Below, piece by piece: positions 23,308 through 33,226 of a DNA stretch of 64,000 nucleotides. The notes beneath the pieces were generated by a model. It was not told where the DNA came from, did not search any database, and was given only the letters and a program-made list of their open reading frames with translations. Every line of letters begins with the position of its first letter. Position 1 is the first letter of the stretch. The stretch comes from Streptomyces zagrosensis. GTDB taxonomy: Bacteria > Actinomycetota > Actinomycetes > Streptomycetales > Streptomycetaceae. The stretch spans positions 434,001 to 498,000 of the forward strand of contig NZ_JACHJL010000001.1 in assembly GCF_014203645.1 (NCBI RefSeq), given 5' to 3'. Both the position numbers and the translations under genes were made by a program.

Positions 23308-26097
23308 TCAGAGGCCGTACTGTTGGGCGGCCTCGCGGACCGTTTCCGGTTTGATCTCGCCGCGCTTGGCCAGTGCCGCGAGTGCCGCCACCGTTATCGA
23401 CTGCGGATCGACGCCGAAGTGGCGCCGGGCGGCCTCGCGAGTGTCGGAGAGACCAAATCCGTCCGTGCCGATTGAGGACCAGTCCTGCTCTACCCAGGGG
23501 GCTATCTGGTCGGGAACCGACCGCATCCAGTCGCTGACTGCGAGGACCGGGCCCGATACGCCGGCCAGGGCACGGATGACGTATGGGACCCGATCCTCGC
23601 CCTTGAGCTGCGCCGCGTCACAGGACAGGGCGTCGCGGCGCAGCTCGGTCCATGAGGGTGCCGACCATACGTCGGCGGCCACTCCCCATTCCTCGGCCAG
23701 CAAGCGCTGGGCGTCCAGCACCCAGTGGATGGCGGTGCCCGAGGCGAGGAGTTGAAGGTGCGGCGGGGCAGCGTCGCCGCCCCCCAAGACGGTGGCGTTG
23801 CCGGAGGCGGTGGCGGCTCTGGCGGCGGCTACCGCGGTGGGGTCGGCCTGTCGGTAGCGGTAGAGGCCCTTGATGATGCCCTCCTCGACGCCCTCGGGCA
23901 TGGGGGGCTGCACCTTGGTCTCGTTGTAGACCGTCAGGTAGTAGAAGACGTTCGGGTCCTCGCCATCGACCACCTCGCCGTACATTCGGCGCAGACCCTC
24001 CTTGACGATCACCGCGACCTCATACGCGAACGCCGGGTCGTAGGAGATCGCCGCCGGATTGGTGGAGGCGATCAGATGGGAGTGGCCATCGGCGTGCTGG
24101 AGGCCCTCGCCGGTCATCGTCGTACGGCCTGCGGTCGCGCCGATGACGAAGCCGCGGCCGAGTTGGTCGGCCAGTGCCCAAAACTGGTCGGCTGTGCGCT
24201 GCCAGCCGAACATCGAGTAGAAGATGTAGAACGGGATCATCGGCTCGGCGTGCGTGGCATACGCCGTTGCGGCAGCGGTGAACTCGGCCAGCGACCCCGC
24301 TTCGGTGATCCCCTCGTTGAGGATCTGACCGTTTTTTGCCTCTTTGTAGTAGAGGAGCTGATCGCGATCGACCGGGTCGTAGGTCTGGCCGACCGGGGAG
24401 TAGAGCCCGGCCGAGGGGAACAGTGACTCCATGCCGAAGGTGCGGGCCTCGTCCGGCACGATCGGCACCCAGCGGTGCCCCGTCTCCTTGTCCCGCATCA
24501 AGTCCTTGACGAGGCGGACGAACGCCATCGTGGTGGCGATCTCCTGGCTTCCGGAGCCCTTGTACAGCGCCTCGAACGGTGTGGCGGCCGGGGCGGGCAG
24601 CGGCCTCGCGATCACCTTGCGGGCGGGGGCGGGGCCGCCGAGAGCCGCGCGGCGCTCGCGTAGGTAGCGCAGCTCGGGGGAGTTCTCGCCTGGGTGTGCG
24701 TACGGGACCAGGTCGTCGTTCAACGCGCTGTCCGGGATGGGAAGTTCGAGCAGGTCCCGCATGGCGCGGAACTGCTTGCCCGTCAGCTTCTTCATCTGGT
24801 GGTTGGCGTTGCGGGACTCAAAGCCGGGGCCGAGCGTGTACCCCTTGACGGTCTGCGCCAGGATCACCGTCGGCGCACCCTTGTGCTCGATGGCCGCGCG
24901 GTACGCCGCGTACACCTTGCGGGGCTCGTGCCCGGCGCGCGAGGTCTGGAACAGTTCGAGCAGCTTCGCGTCGGTCAGCTCGCGGCCGATCGCGGTCAGC
25001 GCGGGCTCGGCGCCGAAGAAGTGCTCGCGGAGATAGGCCGCGTCGCGCGTGGCGTACGTCTGGAACTGGGCGTCCGGCACCTCGCGCAGCCTGCGCAGCA
25101 GCGCGCCCTCGGTGTCGCGGGCCAGCACCTCGTCCCAGGCGGCGCCCCACAGCGCCTTGACCACGTTCCAGCCGGCGGCGCGGAATTGTGCCTCAAGCTC
25201 CTGCACGATCTTGAAGTTGGGCCGCACCGGGCCGTCGAGGCGCTGCAAGTTGCAGTTGATGACGAAGGTGAGGTTGTCCAGGCTCTCCCGACCCGCCAGC
25301 GCGAGGGCAGCGGTTGACTCGGGTTCGTCCATCTCGCCGTCGCCGAGGAAGGCCCATACATGGGAGCTGGAGGTGTCCTTGACGCCTCGGTGCTCCAGAT
25401 AGCGGTTGAACCGCGCCTGGTAGATGGCCGAGAGCGGGCCGAGCCCCATCGAGACAGTGGGGAACTCCCACAGCCACGGCAGCCGGCGCGGGTGCGGGTA
25501 GGACGGCAGCCCTGACATGCCGGGGTCCGCCTCCTGGCGGAACCGGTCGAGTTGCGCCTCGCTGAGCCGACCGTCGAGGAAGGCGCGGGCGTAGATGCCG
25601 GGGGATGCGTGGCCCTGGAGGTAGAGCTGGTCCCCCGAACGGTCGCTCTCCTTGCCGCGGAAGAAGTGCTGGAAGCCGATCTCATACAGCCAGGCGGCGG
25701 AGGCATAGGTGGCGATGTGCCCGCCGAGGCCGTAGCGCGCGCCACGGGTGACCATCGCTGCGGCGTTCCACCGGGTCCACGCCGTGATCCGGGACTCCAT
25801 CGCCTCATCGCCAGGGAAGGCGGGCTCGGCGGCGGTGGGGATCGTGTTGACGTAGTCGGTTTCCAGCAGGTCGGGAAGGCCCGGGAAACCCCCCAGGTGC
25901 GGGGCGTGCGGGGCGTGCGACGAGGGTGCTGAGCGCGCGGCGTGCTCCAGGGTGCGACGCATCAGGTACGCGGCGCGGCTGGGGCCCGCCGCCTTGGTTA
26001 CGGCGTCAAGCGACGCGCACCACTCGGCGGTCTCCTGCGGGTCCCGGTCCGGGATCTGGTCAAGCTGGCTGTACGGAATGCGTACGGGATCGGGCAT
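23308..26097 (-). CDS. aceE: Pyruvate dehydrogenase E1 component, homodimeric type
   Basis: 929 residues. It decarboxylates pyruvate with thiamine diphosphate and acylates the E2 lipoyl group. The thiamine-binding motif is GDGEMDEPES...NLTFVINCN. Other landmarks are GLGGHIATYASAAWLYE, GHASPGIYARAFL and VKGYTLGPGFESRNANHQMK. It is slightly longer than typical AceE, partly from a low-complexity piece near residue 60 (APSSHAPHAPHLGG). The ATG at 26097 has GGAAAGGGG upstream. Partner E2 and E3 genes lie at 29943-33226, separated by a two-component system and a GntR gene. Confidence 0.97.
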   Translation of the reverse strand: MPDPVRIPYSQLDQIPDRDPQETAEWCASLDAVTKAAGPSRAAYLMRRTLEHAARSAPSSHAPHAPHLGGFPGLPDLLETDYVNTIPTAAEPAFPGDEAMESRITAWTRWNAAAMVTRGARYGLGGHIATYASAAWLYEIGFQHFFRGKESDRSGDQLYLQGHASPGIYARAFLDGRLSEAQLDRFRQEADPGMSGLPSYPHPRRLPWLWEFPTVSMGLGPLSAIYQARFNRYLEHRGVKDTSSSHVWAFLGDGEMDEPESTAALALAGRESLDNLTFVINCNLQRLDGPVRPNFKIVQELEAQFRAAGWNVVKALWGAAWDEVLARDTEGALLRRLREVPDAQFQTYATRDAAYLREHFFGAEPALTAIGRELTDAKLLELFQTSRAGHEPRKVYAAYRAAIEHKGAPTVILAQTVKGYTLGPGFESRNANHQMKKLTGKQFRAMRDLLELPIPDSALNDDLVPYAHPGENSPELRYLRERRAALGGPAPARKVIARPLPAPAATPFEALYKGSGSQEIATTMAFVRLVKDLMRDKETGHRWVPIVPDEARTFGMESLFPSAGLYSPVGQTYDPVDRDQLLYYKEAKNGQILNEGITEAGSLAEFTAAATAYATHAEPMIPFYIFYSMFGWQRTADQFWALADQLGRGFVIGATAGRTTMTGEGLQHADGHSHLIASTNPAAISYDPAFAYEVAVIVKEGLRRMYGEVVDGEDPNVFYYLTVYNETKVQPPMPEGVEEGIIKGLYRYRQADPTAVAAARAATASGNATVLGGGDAAPPHLQLLASGTAIHWVLDAQRLLAEEWGVAADVWSAPSWTELRRDALSCDAAQLKGEDRVPYVIRALAGVSGPVLAVSDWMRSVPDQIAPWVEQDWSSIGTDGFGLSDTREAARRHFGVDPQSITVAALAALAKRGEIKPETVREAAQQYGL

Positions 26098-26410
26098 GGG
26101 TGGCCCCTTTCCGGACGGGAGAGCGAGAGCGGCAGGCAGGGGTGTCGCGCCCCACGTTTTGACCATACGACTCTGATCGATGATCGATCAATGGTTCGCG
26201 GCGAATCGGCAAAAGTCGGCACGGGGTGTCTCGATCGCCGGCACTCCGTGCCGGGTCGGCCACCGCCCGGCCACGGCAGCTCACCCGGCGCGGCGCCAGC
26301 GAGATGCCAGCGCGGCGCTCGCTGCCCGGCGGCCTTTCCCGCGGCACCCGTCCGGCGCCGGACGTCCCGTGGCTGGCTCCGTCGAACTCTTTCTGGTCCC
26401 GTACGGCCCC
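26098..26410. other. Upstream region of aceE
   Basis: 313 bases between the aceE start and the response-regulator stop, both on the minus strand. ATCGATGATCGATCAATGG around 26176-26193 is AT-richer, with a GATCGATGATCGATC repeat, and is the likely aceE promoter area. No gene is seen. Confidence 0.5.
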
Positions 26411-27067
26411 TCAGCGGTGCGGCCTGACCAGCCTCAACTCGTAGGCCGTGATCACCAACTGGACCCGGTCGCGGGCGCCGAGCTTGGTGAAAAGCCGTGC
26501 GACATGGGCCTTGGCGGTGGCCATGGCGATGCACAGTTCGGCGGCGATCTCCGCGTTGGACAGGCCGCGGCCCACGAGTGTCAGCACCTCGCGCTCCCGA
26601 TCGGTGATGCCATGTGTCGGCAGCGGTGGCGGCGCGGGTTCGGGGCGGCCCGCGAACTCCTCGATCAGCCGGCGGGTGACGCTCGGTGCGATCAGGGCGT
26701 CCCCGGCGGCGACCACGTGAATGGCCTCCAGGATGTGTTCGAGCGCCATGTCCTTGACGAGGAACCCGCTGGCCCCGGCCCGCAGCGCGCCGTAAACGTA
26801 GTCGTCGTCATCGAAGGTGGTGAGGATGAGGCTGCGCACCAATGGGGAGCCGGCCGTGATCCGGCGCGTAGCCTCAATTCCATCCATGTCGGGCATCCGA
26901 ATGTCCATCACCACCACATCCGGTCGGACCTCGTCGGCGAGCCGGACCGCCTCGGCGCCGGTCGCGGCCTCGCCGACGACAACGATGCTGGGCGTGTCAG
27001 CCATCAGCACCCGAAGGCCGGCTCGTACCAGTGGCTGGTCGTCGGCGAGCACGACACGAACACTCAT
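26411..27067 (-). CDS. NarL/FixJ-type response regulator
   Basis: 218 residues. The receiver domain has Asp10/Asp9 acids (VVLADDQ), phospho-acceptor Asp55 (VVVMDIRMP) and the Lys in FLVKDM. A C-terminal LuxR-type HTH (TDREREVLTLVGRGLSNAEI) follows. Its ATG overlaps the kinase stop as ATGA, giving translational coupling. Targets are unknown; aceE lies immediately downstream in the same direction. Confidence 0.93.
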   Translation of the reverse strand: MSVRVVLADDQPLVRAGLRVLMADTPSIVVVGEAATGAEAVRLADEVRPDVVVMDIRMPDMDGIEATRRITAGSPLVRSLILTTFDDDDYVYGALRAGASGFLVKDMALEHILEAIHVVAAGDALIAPSVTRRLIEEFAGRPEPAPPPLPTHGITDREREVLTLVGRGLSNAEIAAELCIAMATAKAHVARLFTKLGARDRVQLVITAYELRLVRPHR

Positions 27068-28524
27068 CGATCCCCCCGCCGCGCGCCTAGGCCCGTGCGT
27101 GTACCCGCACTCGTACTCGTGCCTGTACTCAAGCTTGTGCCCACCCTCCGCACGTCAGCGTTTGCGTCCGCATCAGCGCCCGCGTTCCCAGCAACGGCCC
27201 CATCAACGTCCGCATCAGCGCCCACGTTCACGTCCGCACCCACGTGCTTGCCAGTTGCTGTCCCCACCGGCACCGACACCGGCACCGGCAGCAGAGCCGC
27301 CACCCGGAACCCCCCTTCGGGGCGCGGCCCCGCGGTGAACTGTCCGCGCAGCAGGCCGACCCGCTCTCGCATGCCGACGATGCCGAACCTCTCGCCGGGC
27401 GCGGTCGTGCTTGCGCGACCCTCGTCGTCGATCTGGATCAACAGTTCCGCTTCCTGATAGGCGACGGTCACCCGGCACGCGCTCGTCCCCGCGTGGCGTA
27501 CGACGTTGGTCAGGGCTTCCTGGACGATCCGGTAGCAGGCCAGATCGATATCGGCGGGCAGTGGCCGCCGCTCTCCTCGCCAGCGCACCTCCACCCGTAC
27601 GCCCGCGTCCGCCGTCGCGGCGGCCAGCCGGCCAAGGTCATCGAGGCCGGGAGCGGGCTCGTGGGGCGCGCCGGCACCGCCGCCCCTGCCGCTGCCATAG
27701 CCGGCGGTCGGCTCGGTGCGGCGGAGGGCGCCGAGTGTCCGCCGTAGCCCGGCGAGCGTTTCCCTGCTGGTGGCCTCGATGACGGTGAGGGCGGTGCGGG
27801 CCTCGGCGGGCTGGGTGTCGATGACCCGGCTACCCACGCCCGCTTGGATGGCGATGATGCCCATGCTGTGCGCGATCATGTCGTGCAACTCTCGGGCGAT
27901 ACGCAGCCGTTCGGCGGTGACCGCTTGGGCCGCGGCCTGTGTACGGAGCGCGGCGGCGTGCTCGCGGCGTTCTTGCAGTGCGCGACCGGCCGTCCAGGCG
28001 GCGACGAGGGCCACCAGGCACAGGAGCACGGTGTTGGTGAAGGAATCGGTCGCGCTGGTGCGAGACGTCGCGACAGCGATCTGCACGATGAGGGTCAGCG
28101 CGGCGGCGGCCAGACCCGTGCGGCGCGACCTGGTAGCGGCGATGTAGCCGACCACGGCGTCGTCCACCAACACCAGCAGATAGCTGACCTCCCACGGCAC
28201 TCCCTGCTCCCAGGGCGGCCCCTGCGGCGTCGCTCCGGCGAACGTACCGATCAGCATCAGCACCAGGGCCGCCATCGGGCGTCGCCGTAACAGCCACACC
28301 GGCAGCACCGTGGCGGCGGCCGTCAGGGTGAACCGTAGGGAAGCCGAGCGATACGGTCCCGCTTGCGCCGCTGAGAACAGGGCGAAGGGGTACACGACGG
28401 CCCCGCACCAGGCCAGCGCCGCCGCGGCGACCGGCCGTGCACGCCGCCATATCCGTTGGGGAGTGGGCACCCGCTGGGGCAGCGCAGGGCGCGACGGGCG
28501 CGGTATGGCAGACGTGATGGGCAC
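27064..28524 (-). CDS. Sensor histidine kinase (HisKA_3 type) with a repetitive C-terminal tail
   Basis: 486 residues. It has four to six membrane segments in the first 170 residues, a coiled linker, the HisKA_3 phospho-acceptor box LRIARELHDMIAHSMGIIAI, and an HATPase with CYRIVQEALTNVVRHAG and FGIVGMRERVGLLRG. The domain ends at FRVAALLPVPV, yet about 70 further residues follow, made of repeated GADADV/GTSTSAGT-like units encoded by near-repeats at 27070-27290. The GTG at 28524 has AGGTGG 12 bases upstream; an ATG at 28560 is the alternative. Partner: the overlapping response regulator. Confidence 0.88.
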   Translation of the reverse strand: MPITSAIPRPSRPALPQRVPTPQRIWRRARPVAAAALAWCGAVVYPFALFSAAQAGPYRSASLRFTLTAAATVLPVWLLRRRPMAALVLMLIGTFAGATPQGPPWEQGVPWEVSYLLVLVDDAVVGYIAATRSRRTGLAAAALTLIVQIAVATSRTSATDSFTNTVLLCLVALVAAWTAGRALQERREHAAALRTQAAAQAVTAERLRIARELHDMIAHSMGIIAIQAGVGSRVIDTQPAEARTALTVIEATSRETLAGLRRTLGALRRTEPTAGYGSGRGGGAGAPHEPAPGLDDLGRLAAATADAGVRVEVRWRGERRPLPADIDLACYRIVQEALTNVVRHAGTSACRVTVAYQEAELLIQIDDEGRASTTAPGERFGIVGMRERVGLLRGQFTAGPRPEGGFRVAALLPVPVSVPVGTATGKHVGADVNVGADADVDGAVAGNAGADADANADVRRVGTSLSTGTSTSAGTRTGLGARRGDR

Positions 28525-28883
28525 TGCGCGATCGTAACCACCTGACCTGCGGCGGGACATGAGCCCGGGGACGTAAGCCCACGGGCTACCCGTGCGAGCC
28601 AAGGTGTGACCGGTGGTCCGATGCCCACCGGGTGCCAGGCGCGGCATCGTGAGACCTCCCGCCACCCACCGCGGCGAACGGCCCAAGCGAGCGCCTGGAG
28701 GCGGCTGGGCACGACGGCGTACGCACGACGGCGTACGCACCGGACCGCCACCGTCCGCTAGGCGCGGTCAGACCCGCGCCAGCGTCAACATCAGCACCAG
28801 CACCCCCCAAGCACCCGAGCGCCAGCACCCGAGCACCGTTACGCCGCTGCCTCAGCCGTCCCATCCGTCCCAGAGGAGAGAAC

Positions 28884-28952
28884 GTGCACATGGCCTGGCT
28901 ACTCCTCGCAGCGATCATCGCCATGGTCCTCGTCTACCGCCCCGACCCGTGA
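28884..28952 (+). CDS. Possible 22-residue single-pass membrane peptide
   Basis: A GTG (or the ATG at 28890) preceded by AGAGGAGAG opens a frame encoding MAWLLLAAIIAMVLVYRPDP: one hydrophobic helix with a short polar end. The size and shape recall KdpF-like subunits, but no kdp genes follow. The ribosome site is better than that of many real genes here. Evidence is otherwise thin. Confidence 0.35.
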   Translation: MHMAWLLLAAIIAMVLVYRPDP

Positions 28953-28960
28953 CCGTCTGG

Positions 28961-28995
28961 GATGCCCGATGCCCGATGCCTGATGCCCGATGGCT
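28961..28995. repeat. 7-bp tandem repeat, about 5 copies
   Basis: GATGCCC GATGCCC GATGCCT GATGCCC GATGGCT, immediately after the tiny ORF. Confidence 0.85.
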
Positions 28996-29060
28996 CAGGC
29001 CGCGATCCGTCGCGTTCCTCGCGCGGCCAGACGCGCTGCCCCGGGGCGCGACCGGAGCAA

Positions 29061-29096
29061 AGACGGGATCGCAGACGGGATCACAGACGGAATTAC
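29061..29096. repeat. 12-bp tandem repeat x 3 at the GntR gene end
   Basis: AGACGGGATCGC, AGACGGGATCAC and AGACGGAATTAC run head to tail into the stop codon of the GntR gene. Confidence 0.85.
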
Positions 29097-29716
29097 AGAC
29101 GCGGGGCACAACTCAGAACATGGGTACGCAGGAGATCCCCTATCTGCGGATCGTGGCGGCGGAAGGCGTCCACGAGCTCCTGGTGCTCTTGGGCGTGGGA
29201 GCGCGGCTCCGGGCTCAGCCAGCGGATCGACAGCGTCGTCCAGACCTCGATGCCCAGTGACTCCCAGGTGTGCAGCAGCACGCTGTTGCCGGAGGCCATG
29301 ACGATCTCGCGATGGAAGGCCACGGTGTGCCTGACCTGAGCCTCGCCGTCGTGTTCCCGGTCCGCGTCGCGCAGCGCTGCCACCTCGTGCTCCAGCGCCG
29401 TCGTGTCAGCAGCCAGCCGTCCGGCGGCCAGCTCAGCGGCCACTTGCTCAAGACCGGCCCGCACCGGGTAGCTCTCCTTGAGGTCGTCAGCAGTCAGGTT
29501 GCGTACGCGTACGCCCTTGTTGGGAGCAGATTCGATCAGCCGCAGCGACTCCAGCTCGCGCAGTGCCTCGCGTACCGGCGTTTGGCTGACCGCGAGCTCT
29601 ACGGCGATGTGCCGCTCTACGATCCGTTCGCCCGGCTGCCAGCGACCGCTGACGATCCCCTCCAGAATGTGCTCGCGGATCTGCTCGCGGAGCGAGTGGA
29701 CGACTGGCGGGGTCAT
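29093..29716 (-). CDS. GntR-family transcriptional regulator, FadR/FCD type
   Basis: 207 residues. The winged HTH (LREQIREHILEGIVSGRWQPGE, then SQTPVREALRELESLRLIES) is followed by an all-helical FCD ligand domain (HREIVMASGNSVLLHTWESL). Such regulators usually respond to carboxylic acids. Its place between aceE and the E2/E3 genes suggests control of 2-oxoacid or fatty-acid metabolism; this is inference. The ATG at 29716 has GAGGAGC about 9 bases upstream. A short tandem repeat abuts its stop. Confidence 0.9.
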   Translation of the reverse strand: MTPPVVHSLREQIREHILEGIVSGRWQPGERIVERHIAVELAVSQTPVREALRELESLRLIESAPNKGVRVRNLTADDLKESYPVRAGLEQVAAELAAGRLAADTTALEHEVAALRDADREHDGEAQVRHTVAFHREIVMASGNSVLLHTWESLGIEVWTTLSIRWLSPEPRSHAQEHQELVDAFRRHDPQIGDLLRTHVLSCAPRL

Positions 29717-29879
29717 GGAAGTGCTCCTCGTGGTCGCGCGCCGTACGGGGGGTGAGCGCGGTAAACGACGGCCATTATCCCGGTAACGCCGTCTTGAGCC
29801 GAGTCTCGTCTCGGCCCCCGGGCTTCGTTTCGGCCCCGGGGCCGGTCCTGTCTTCGCCCTTCATCCGGTGCCGGAACGC

Positions 29880-29917
29880 CAGCGGCCCCGGTTCACCGTG
29901 GTGAACCGGGGCCGCTG
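29880..29917. terminator. Terminator downstream of the lipoyl E2 gene
   Basis: CAGCGGCCCCGGTTCACC (29880-29897) pairs with an 18-base perfect complement (29900-29917), 26 bases beyond the E2 stop. Confidence 0.85.
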
Positions 29918-29942
29918 GGTTACCGCGTCAATGCGGCGTTGC

Positions 29943-31787
29943 TCACAGGCCGAGCTCGACCTCGAACTCGCCGGCCTCCAGGATCGCCTTCACGGCCCCC
30001 AGGTAGCGGGCGGCGTCGGCGCCGTCCACCAACCGGTGGTCGTAGGAAAGCGTCAGGTAGGTCATGTTGCGGACGGCGATGGTCTCGCCAAGCTCCGGGT
30101 GGTCGATGACCACGGGGCGCTTGACGGTCGCACCGATGCCCAGGATCGCCACCTGGTTCGGCGGCACGATGATCGTGTCGAACAGCGCACCGCGCGAGCC
30201 GGTGTTGCTGATCGTGAACGTCGCACCCGCCAGGTCGTCAGGGCTGATCTTGTTCGCCCGGACGTTGCCCGCGAGCTCAGCCGTCTTACGGGCGATGCCC
30301 GCCAGGTTGAGGTCACCGGCACCCTTGATGACCGGGGTCATCAGGCCCTTCTCGGCATCCACCGCGATACCGACGTTCTCGGTGTCGAAGTAGGTGATGG
30401 TGCCATCGGTCTCGTTGATCCGGGCGTTGACGGCCGGGTAGGCCTTCAGCGCCTGGACGGCGGCCTTCACGAAGAACGGCATCGGCGAGAGCTTGAGGCC
30501 CTCGCGCTGTGCGAACGCGTCCTTCGCCCGTGCCCGCAGCCGCATGATCTTGGTGACGTCCACCTCGACCACGCTGGAGAGCTGCGCCTGCTCGTGCAGG
30601 GCCTTCAGCATGTTGTCGCCGATGAGCTTGCGAATACGCGGCATCTTGACGGTCTGCCCGCGCAGCGGCGAGGTCTCCAGGACCGGAGCCTTCGACGCGG
30701 CGGCGGCCGGCGCCGGAGCGGCCTGCTGTGCCTTGGCAGCGGCAGCGGCAGCAGCAGCAGCGTCTACGACGTCCTGCTTGCGGATGCGGCCACCGACGCC
30801 GGTGCCCTTGACCGTGGTCAGGTTGACGCCACTCTCGGCGGCGAGCTTGCGCACCAGCGGGGTGACGTAGGCACCGTCCGCGTCCGCACTGGTCGCAGCC
30901 GGAGCCGCGGCCGGCGCCGGAGCGGGCACCGGGGCGGCCGGGGTCGGCTCCGGGGCGACCGGAGCCGGGGTGGCTGCTTGCGGGGCGGGAACGGTCGGCG
31001 CCTGCGGAGCGGGTGCCGTAGCCGCCTGCGGAGCAGGCGTCGTTGCTTGGGTCGCCTGCGGAGCAGGTGCCGCCTGCGGAGCGGGCGCCTGCGCGGGGGC
31101 CGGCTGCTCAGCCGGGGCCGGGGCTGCCGGGGCCGGGGCAGCGGCCGGAGCCGCACCGGCGGCGCCGATGACGGCCAGCTTGGCGCCGACCTCAGCCGTC
31201 TCGTCCTCGCCGATCACGATCTCCAGCAGGGTGCCGGAGACCGGGGCGGGGATCTCGGTGTCCACCTTGTCGGTGGAAACCTCAAGCAGCGGCTCGTCTT
31301 CCTCGACGGAGTCGCCCACCGACTTGAGCCAGCGCGTGACGGTGCCCTCGGTTACGGACTCGCCCAGTGCGGGCAGCGTGACCGCGGTCCCCTCGGCCGC
31401 GCCCGCAGGGGCCTCGGCCTGCTGCGGGGCCTCGGCCTGCGCCGGGGCGGGCTCGGGCTGCGCGGCGGGCTCGGGCTGTGCGGCAGGGGCGGGTTGTGCG
31501 GCGGGCGCCTCGGCCTCAGCGGCCGGGGCCGCCTGGGCGGGGGCGCCGGAGCCGTCATCGATGACGGCCAGTTCGGCGCCGACCTCAACGGTCTCGTCCT
31601 CGGCCACCTTGATGGAGGCCAGGACGCCGGACGCGGGGGCCGGAATCTCGGTGTCTACTTTGTCGGTCGAGACCTCAAGCAGGGGCTCATCGGCCTCGAC
31701 GCGCTCACCCTCGGCCTTGAGCCAGCGGGTGACGGTGCCCTCGGTGACGCTCTCGCCGAGCGCCGGCAGGGTTACGGAAACCGCCAT
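29943..31787 (-). CDS. sucB: Lipoyl-bearing 2-oxoacid dehydrogenase E2 (DlaT/SucB-type dihydrolipoamide acyltransferase)
   Basis: 614 residues. Two near-identical lipoyl domains carry lipoyl-lysines Lys43 and Lys174, both in [14 protein letters not shown]. Pro/Ala linkers separate them and lead to an E3-binding domain ([20 protein letters not shown]) and the catalytic domain ending in [16 protein letters not shown]. Such proteins are often annotated SucB. In actinobacteria the 2-oxoglutarate complex uses its own fused succinyltransferase domain, and the mycobacterial counterpart (DlaT, near lipA/lipB) serves pyruvate dehydrogenase. With aceE and lpdA nearby, a pyruvate role is likely. The start at 31787 has GGAGC upstream, 50 bp after lpdA. 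Confidence 0.93.
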   Translation of the reverse strand: MAVSVTLPALGESVTEGTVTRWLKAEGERVEADEPLLEVSTDKVDTEIPAPASGVLASIKVAEDETVEVGAELAVIDDGSGAPAQAAPAAEAEAPAAQPAPAAQPEPAAQPEPAPAQAEAPQQAEAPAGAAEGTAVTLPALGESVTEGTVTRWLKSVGDSVEEDEPLLEVSTDKVDTEIPAPVSGTLLEIVIGEDETAEVGAKLAVIGAAGAAPAAAPAPAAPAPAEQPAPAQAPAPQAAPAPQATQATTPAPQAATAPAPQAPTVPAPQAATPAPVAPEPTPAAPVPAPAPAAAPAATSADADGAYVTPLVRKLAAESGVNLTTVKGTGVGGRIRKQDVVDAAAAAAAAAKAQQAAPAPAAAASKAPVLETSPLRGQTVKMPRIRKLIGDNMLKALHEQAQLSSVVEVDVTKIMRLRARAKDAFAQREGLKLSPMPFFVKAAVQALKAYPAVNARINETDGTITYFDTENVGIAVDAEKGLMTPVIKGAGDLNLAGIARKTAELAGNVRANKISPDDLAGATFTISNTGSRGALFDTIIVPPNQVAILGIGATVKRPVVIDHPELGETIAVRNMTYLTLSYDHRLVDGADAARYLGAVKAILEAGEFEVELGL

Positions 31788-31837
31788 GGTTTCGGTTGCT
31801 CCTAACAATCTTGCGGATGTGGTCGCGCCCGGTACTA

Positions 31838-33226
31838 CTAGTCGTGCGAGTGCAGCGGCTTGCCGGCCAACGCCAGGTGGGCCTCGCCGAGGGCTTCGTT
31901 CTGCGTCGGGTGTGCGTGGATGAGCTGCGCCACCTCGGCGGGCAGGGCCTCCCAGTTGTAGATGAGCTGTGCCTCGCCAACCTGCTCACCCATGCGGTCA
32001 CCGACCATGTGGACGCCAACCACGGCACCGTCCCGCACCTGGACGAGCTTGATCTCGCCCGTGGTCTTCAGGATGCGGCTCTTGCCGTTGCCGCCCAGGT
32101 TGTACTTCAAGGTGACGACCTTGTCGGCGCCGTACCGCTCCTTGGCCTTCTCCTCGGTGACGCCAACGGAGGCGACCTCGGGGTGGCAGTACGTGACGCG
32201 CGGCACGCCGTCGTAGTCGATCGGCACCGTCGGCAGGCCGGCGAGCCGCTCCGCCACCAGGATGCCCTCGGCGAAGCCGACGTGCGCGAGCTGGAGCGTG
32301 GGGACGAGGTCGCCAACGGCCGAGATGGTCGGCACGTTGGTGCGCATGTACTCGTCCACCAGGACGTAGCCGCGGTCGGTGGCGACCCCGGCCTCCTCGT
32401 AACCCAGGCCCTGGGAGACCGGTCCGCGGCCAACGGCGACGAGCAGCAGCTCGGCCTCGAAGGTCTTGCCGTTCTCCAGGGAGACCTTTACGCCATTGGC
32501 GGTGTACTCGACGCCCGAGAAGCGGGAGCCCACGGAGAACTTGATGCCGCGCTTGCGGAACGCGCGCTCCAAGAGCTTGGAGCTGTTCACGTCCTCGACC
32601 GGAACCAGGTTCGGCAGTGCCTCGACGATGGTCACATCGGCGCCGAAGGACTTCCAGGCGGAGGCGAACTCCACGCCGATGACGCCGCCGCCCAGCACGA
32701 TCGCGGACTGCGGCACGCGGTCCAGGACGAGGGCGTGGTCGGAGGAGATGACGCGGTTGCCGTCGATCTCCAGGCCCGGCAGCGACTTCGGCACGGAGCC
32801 GGTCGCCAACAGGACGTGGCGGCCTTCGTAACGCTGGCCGTTCACATCTACCGAGGTCGGCGACGACAGCCGGCCCTCGCCCTCTACGTAGGTGACCTTG
32901 CGGCTGGCAATCAGGCCCTGGAGGCCTTTGTACAGGCCGGAGATCACGCCGTCCTTGTACTGGTGCACGGCCGCCATGTCGATGCCGTCGAAGCTGGCCT
33001 TGACACCGAACTCGGCGCTGTCCCGCGCCTGATCGGCAATCTCACCGGCGTGTAGCAGTGCCTTGGTGGGGATGCAGCCGTTGTGCAGGCAGGTGCCGCC
33101 GACCTTGTTCTTTTCGATCAGGGCGACGTCCAGGCCCAGCTGAGCTCCGCGCAGGGCTGCGGCGTAACCACCGCTGCCGCCCCCGAGGATCACTAGGTCG
33201 AAAACAGTGCTGGCGTCGTTCGCCAC
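31838..33226 (-). CDS. lpdA: Dihydrolipoamide dehydrogenase (E3)
   Basis: 462-residue FAD flavoprotein that reoxidises dihydrolipoyl groups with NAD. FAD motif [15 protein letters not shown]; redox disulfide Cys46/Cys51 (GGTCLHNGC); NAD motif [13 protein letters not shown]; the second FAD site TISAVGDL; and the catalytic His-Glu pair in [12 protein letters not shown]. The GTG at 33226 follows GGAGGA; upstream in-frame codons are not conserved. It forms a transcription unit with the E2 gene. Confidence 0.97.
   Translation of the reverse strand: MANDASTVFDLVILGGGSGGYAAALRGAQLGLDVALIEKNKVGGTCLHNGCIPTKALLHAGEIADQARDSAEFGVKASFDGIDMAAVHQYKDGVISGLYKGLQGLIASRKVTYVEGEGRLSSPTSVDVNGQRYEGRHVLLATGSVPKSLPGLEIDGNRVISSDHALVLDRVPQSAIVLGGGVIGVEFASAWKSFGADVTIVEALPNLVPVEDVNSSKLLERAFRKRGIKFSVGSRFSGVEYTANGVKVSLENGKTFEAELLLVAVGRGPVSQGLGYEEAGVATDRGYVLVDEYMRTNVPTISAVGDLVPTLQLAHVGFAEGILVAERLAGLPTVPIDYDGVPRVTYCHPEVASVGVTEEKAKERYGADKVVTLKYNLGGNGKSRILKTTGEIKLVQVRDGAVVGVHMVGDRMGEQVGEAQLIYNWEALPAEVAQLIHAHPTQNEALGEAHLALAGKPLHSHD

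Larger units (their letters stand above)
28525..29092. other. Region between kinase and GntR genes
   Basis: 568 bases with one possible tiny membrane ORF (28884-28952) and two tandem repeats (28961-28995 and 29061-29096). No larger gene has convincing codon use. Confidence 0.5.

Noticed and set aside
28884..28952. Naming the tiny membrane ORF kdpF
   Set aside because: No kdpA/B/C follow and the peptide lacks a convincing KdpF sequence.
29868..33055. Long plus-strand reading frames opposite the E2 and lpdA genes
   Set aside because: They mirror the real genes' codon structure; translations are Arg/Gly/Asp-rich with no family motifs.
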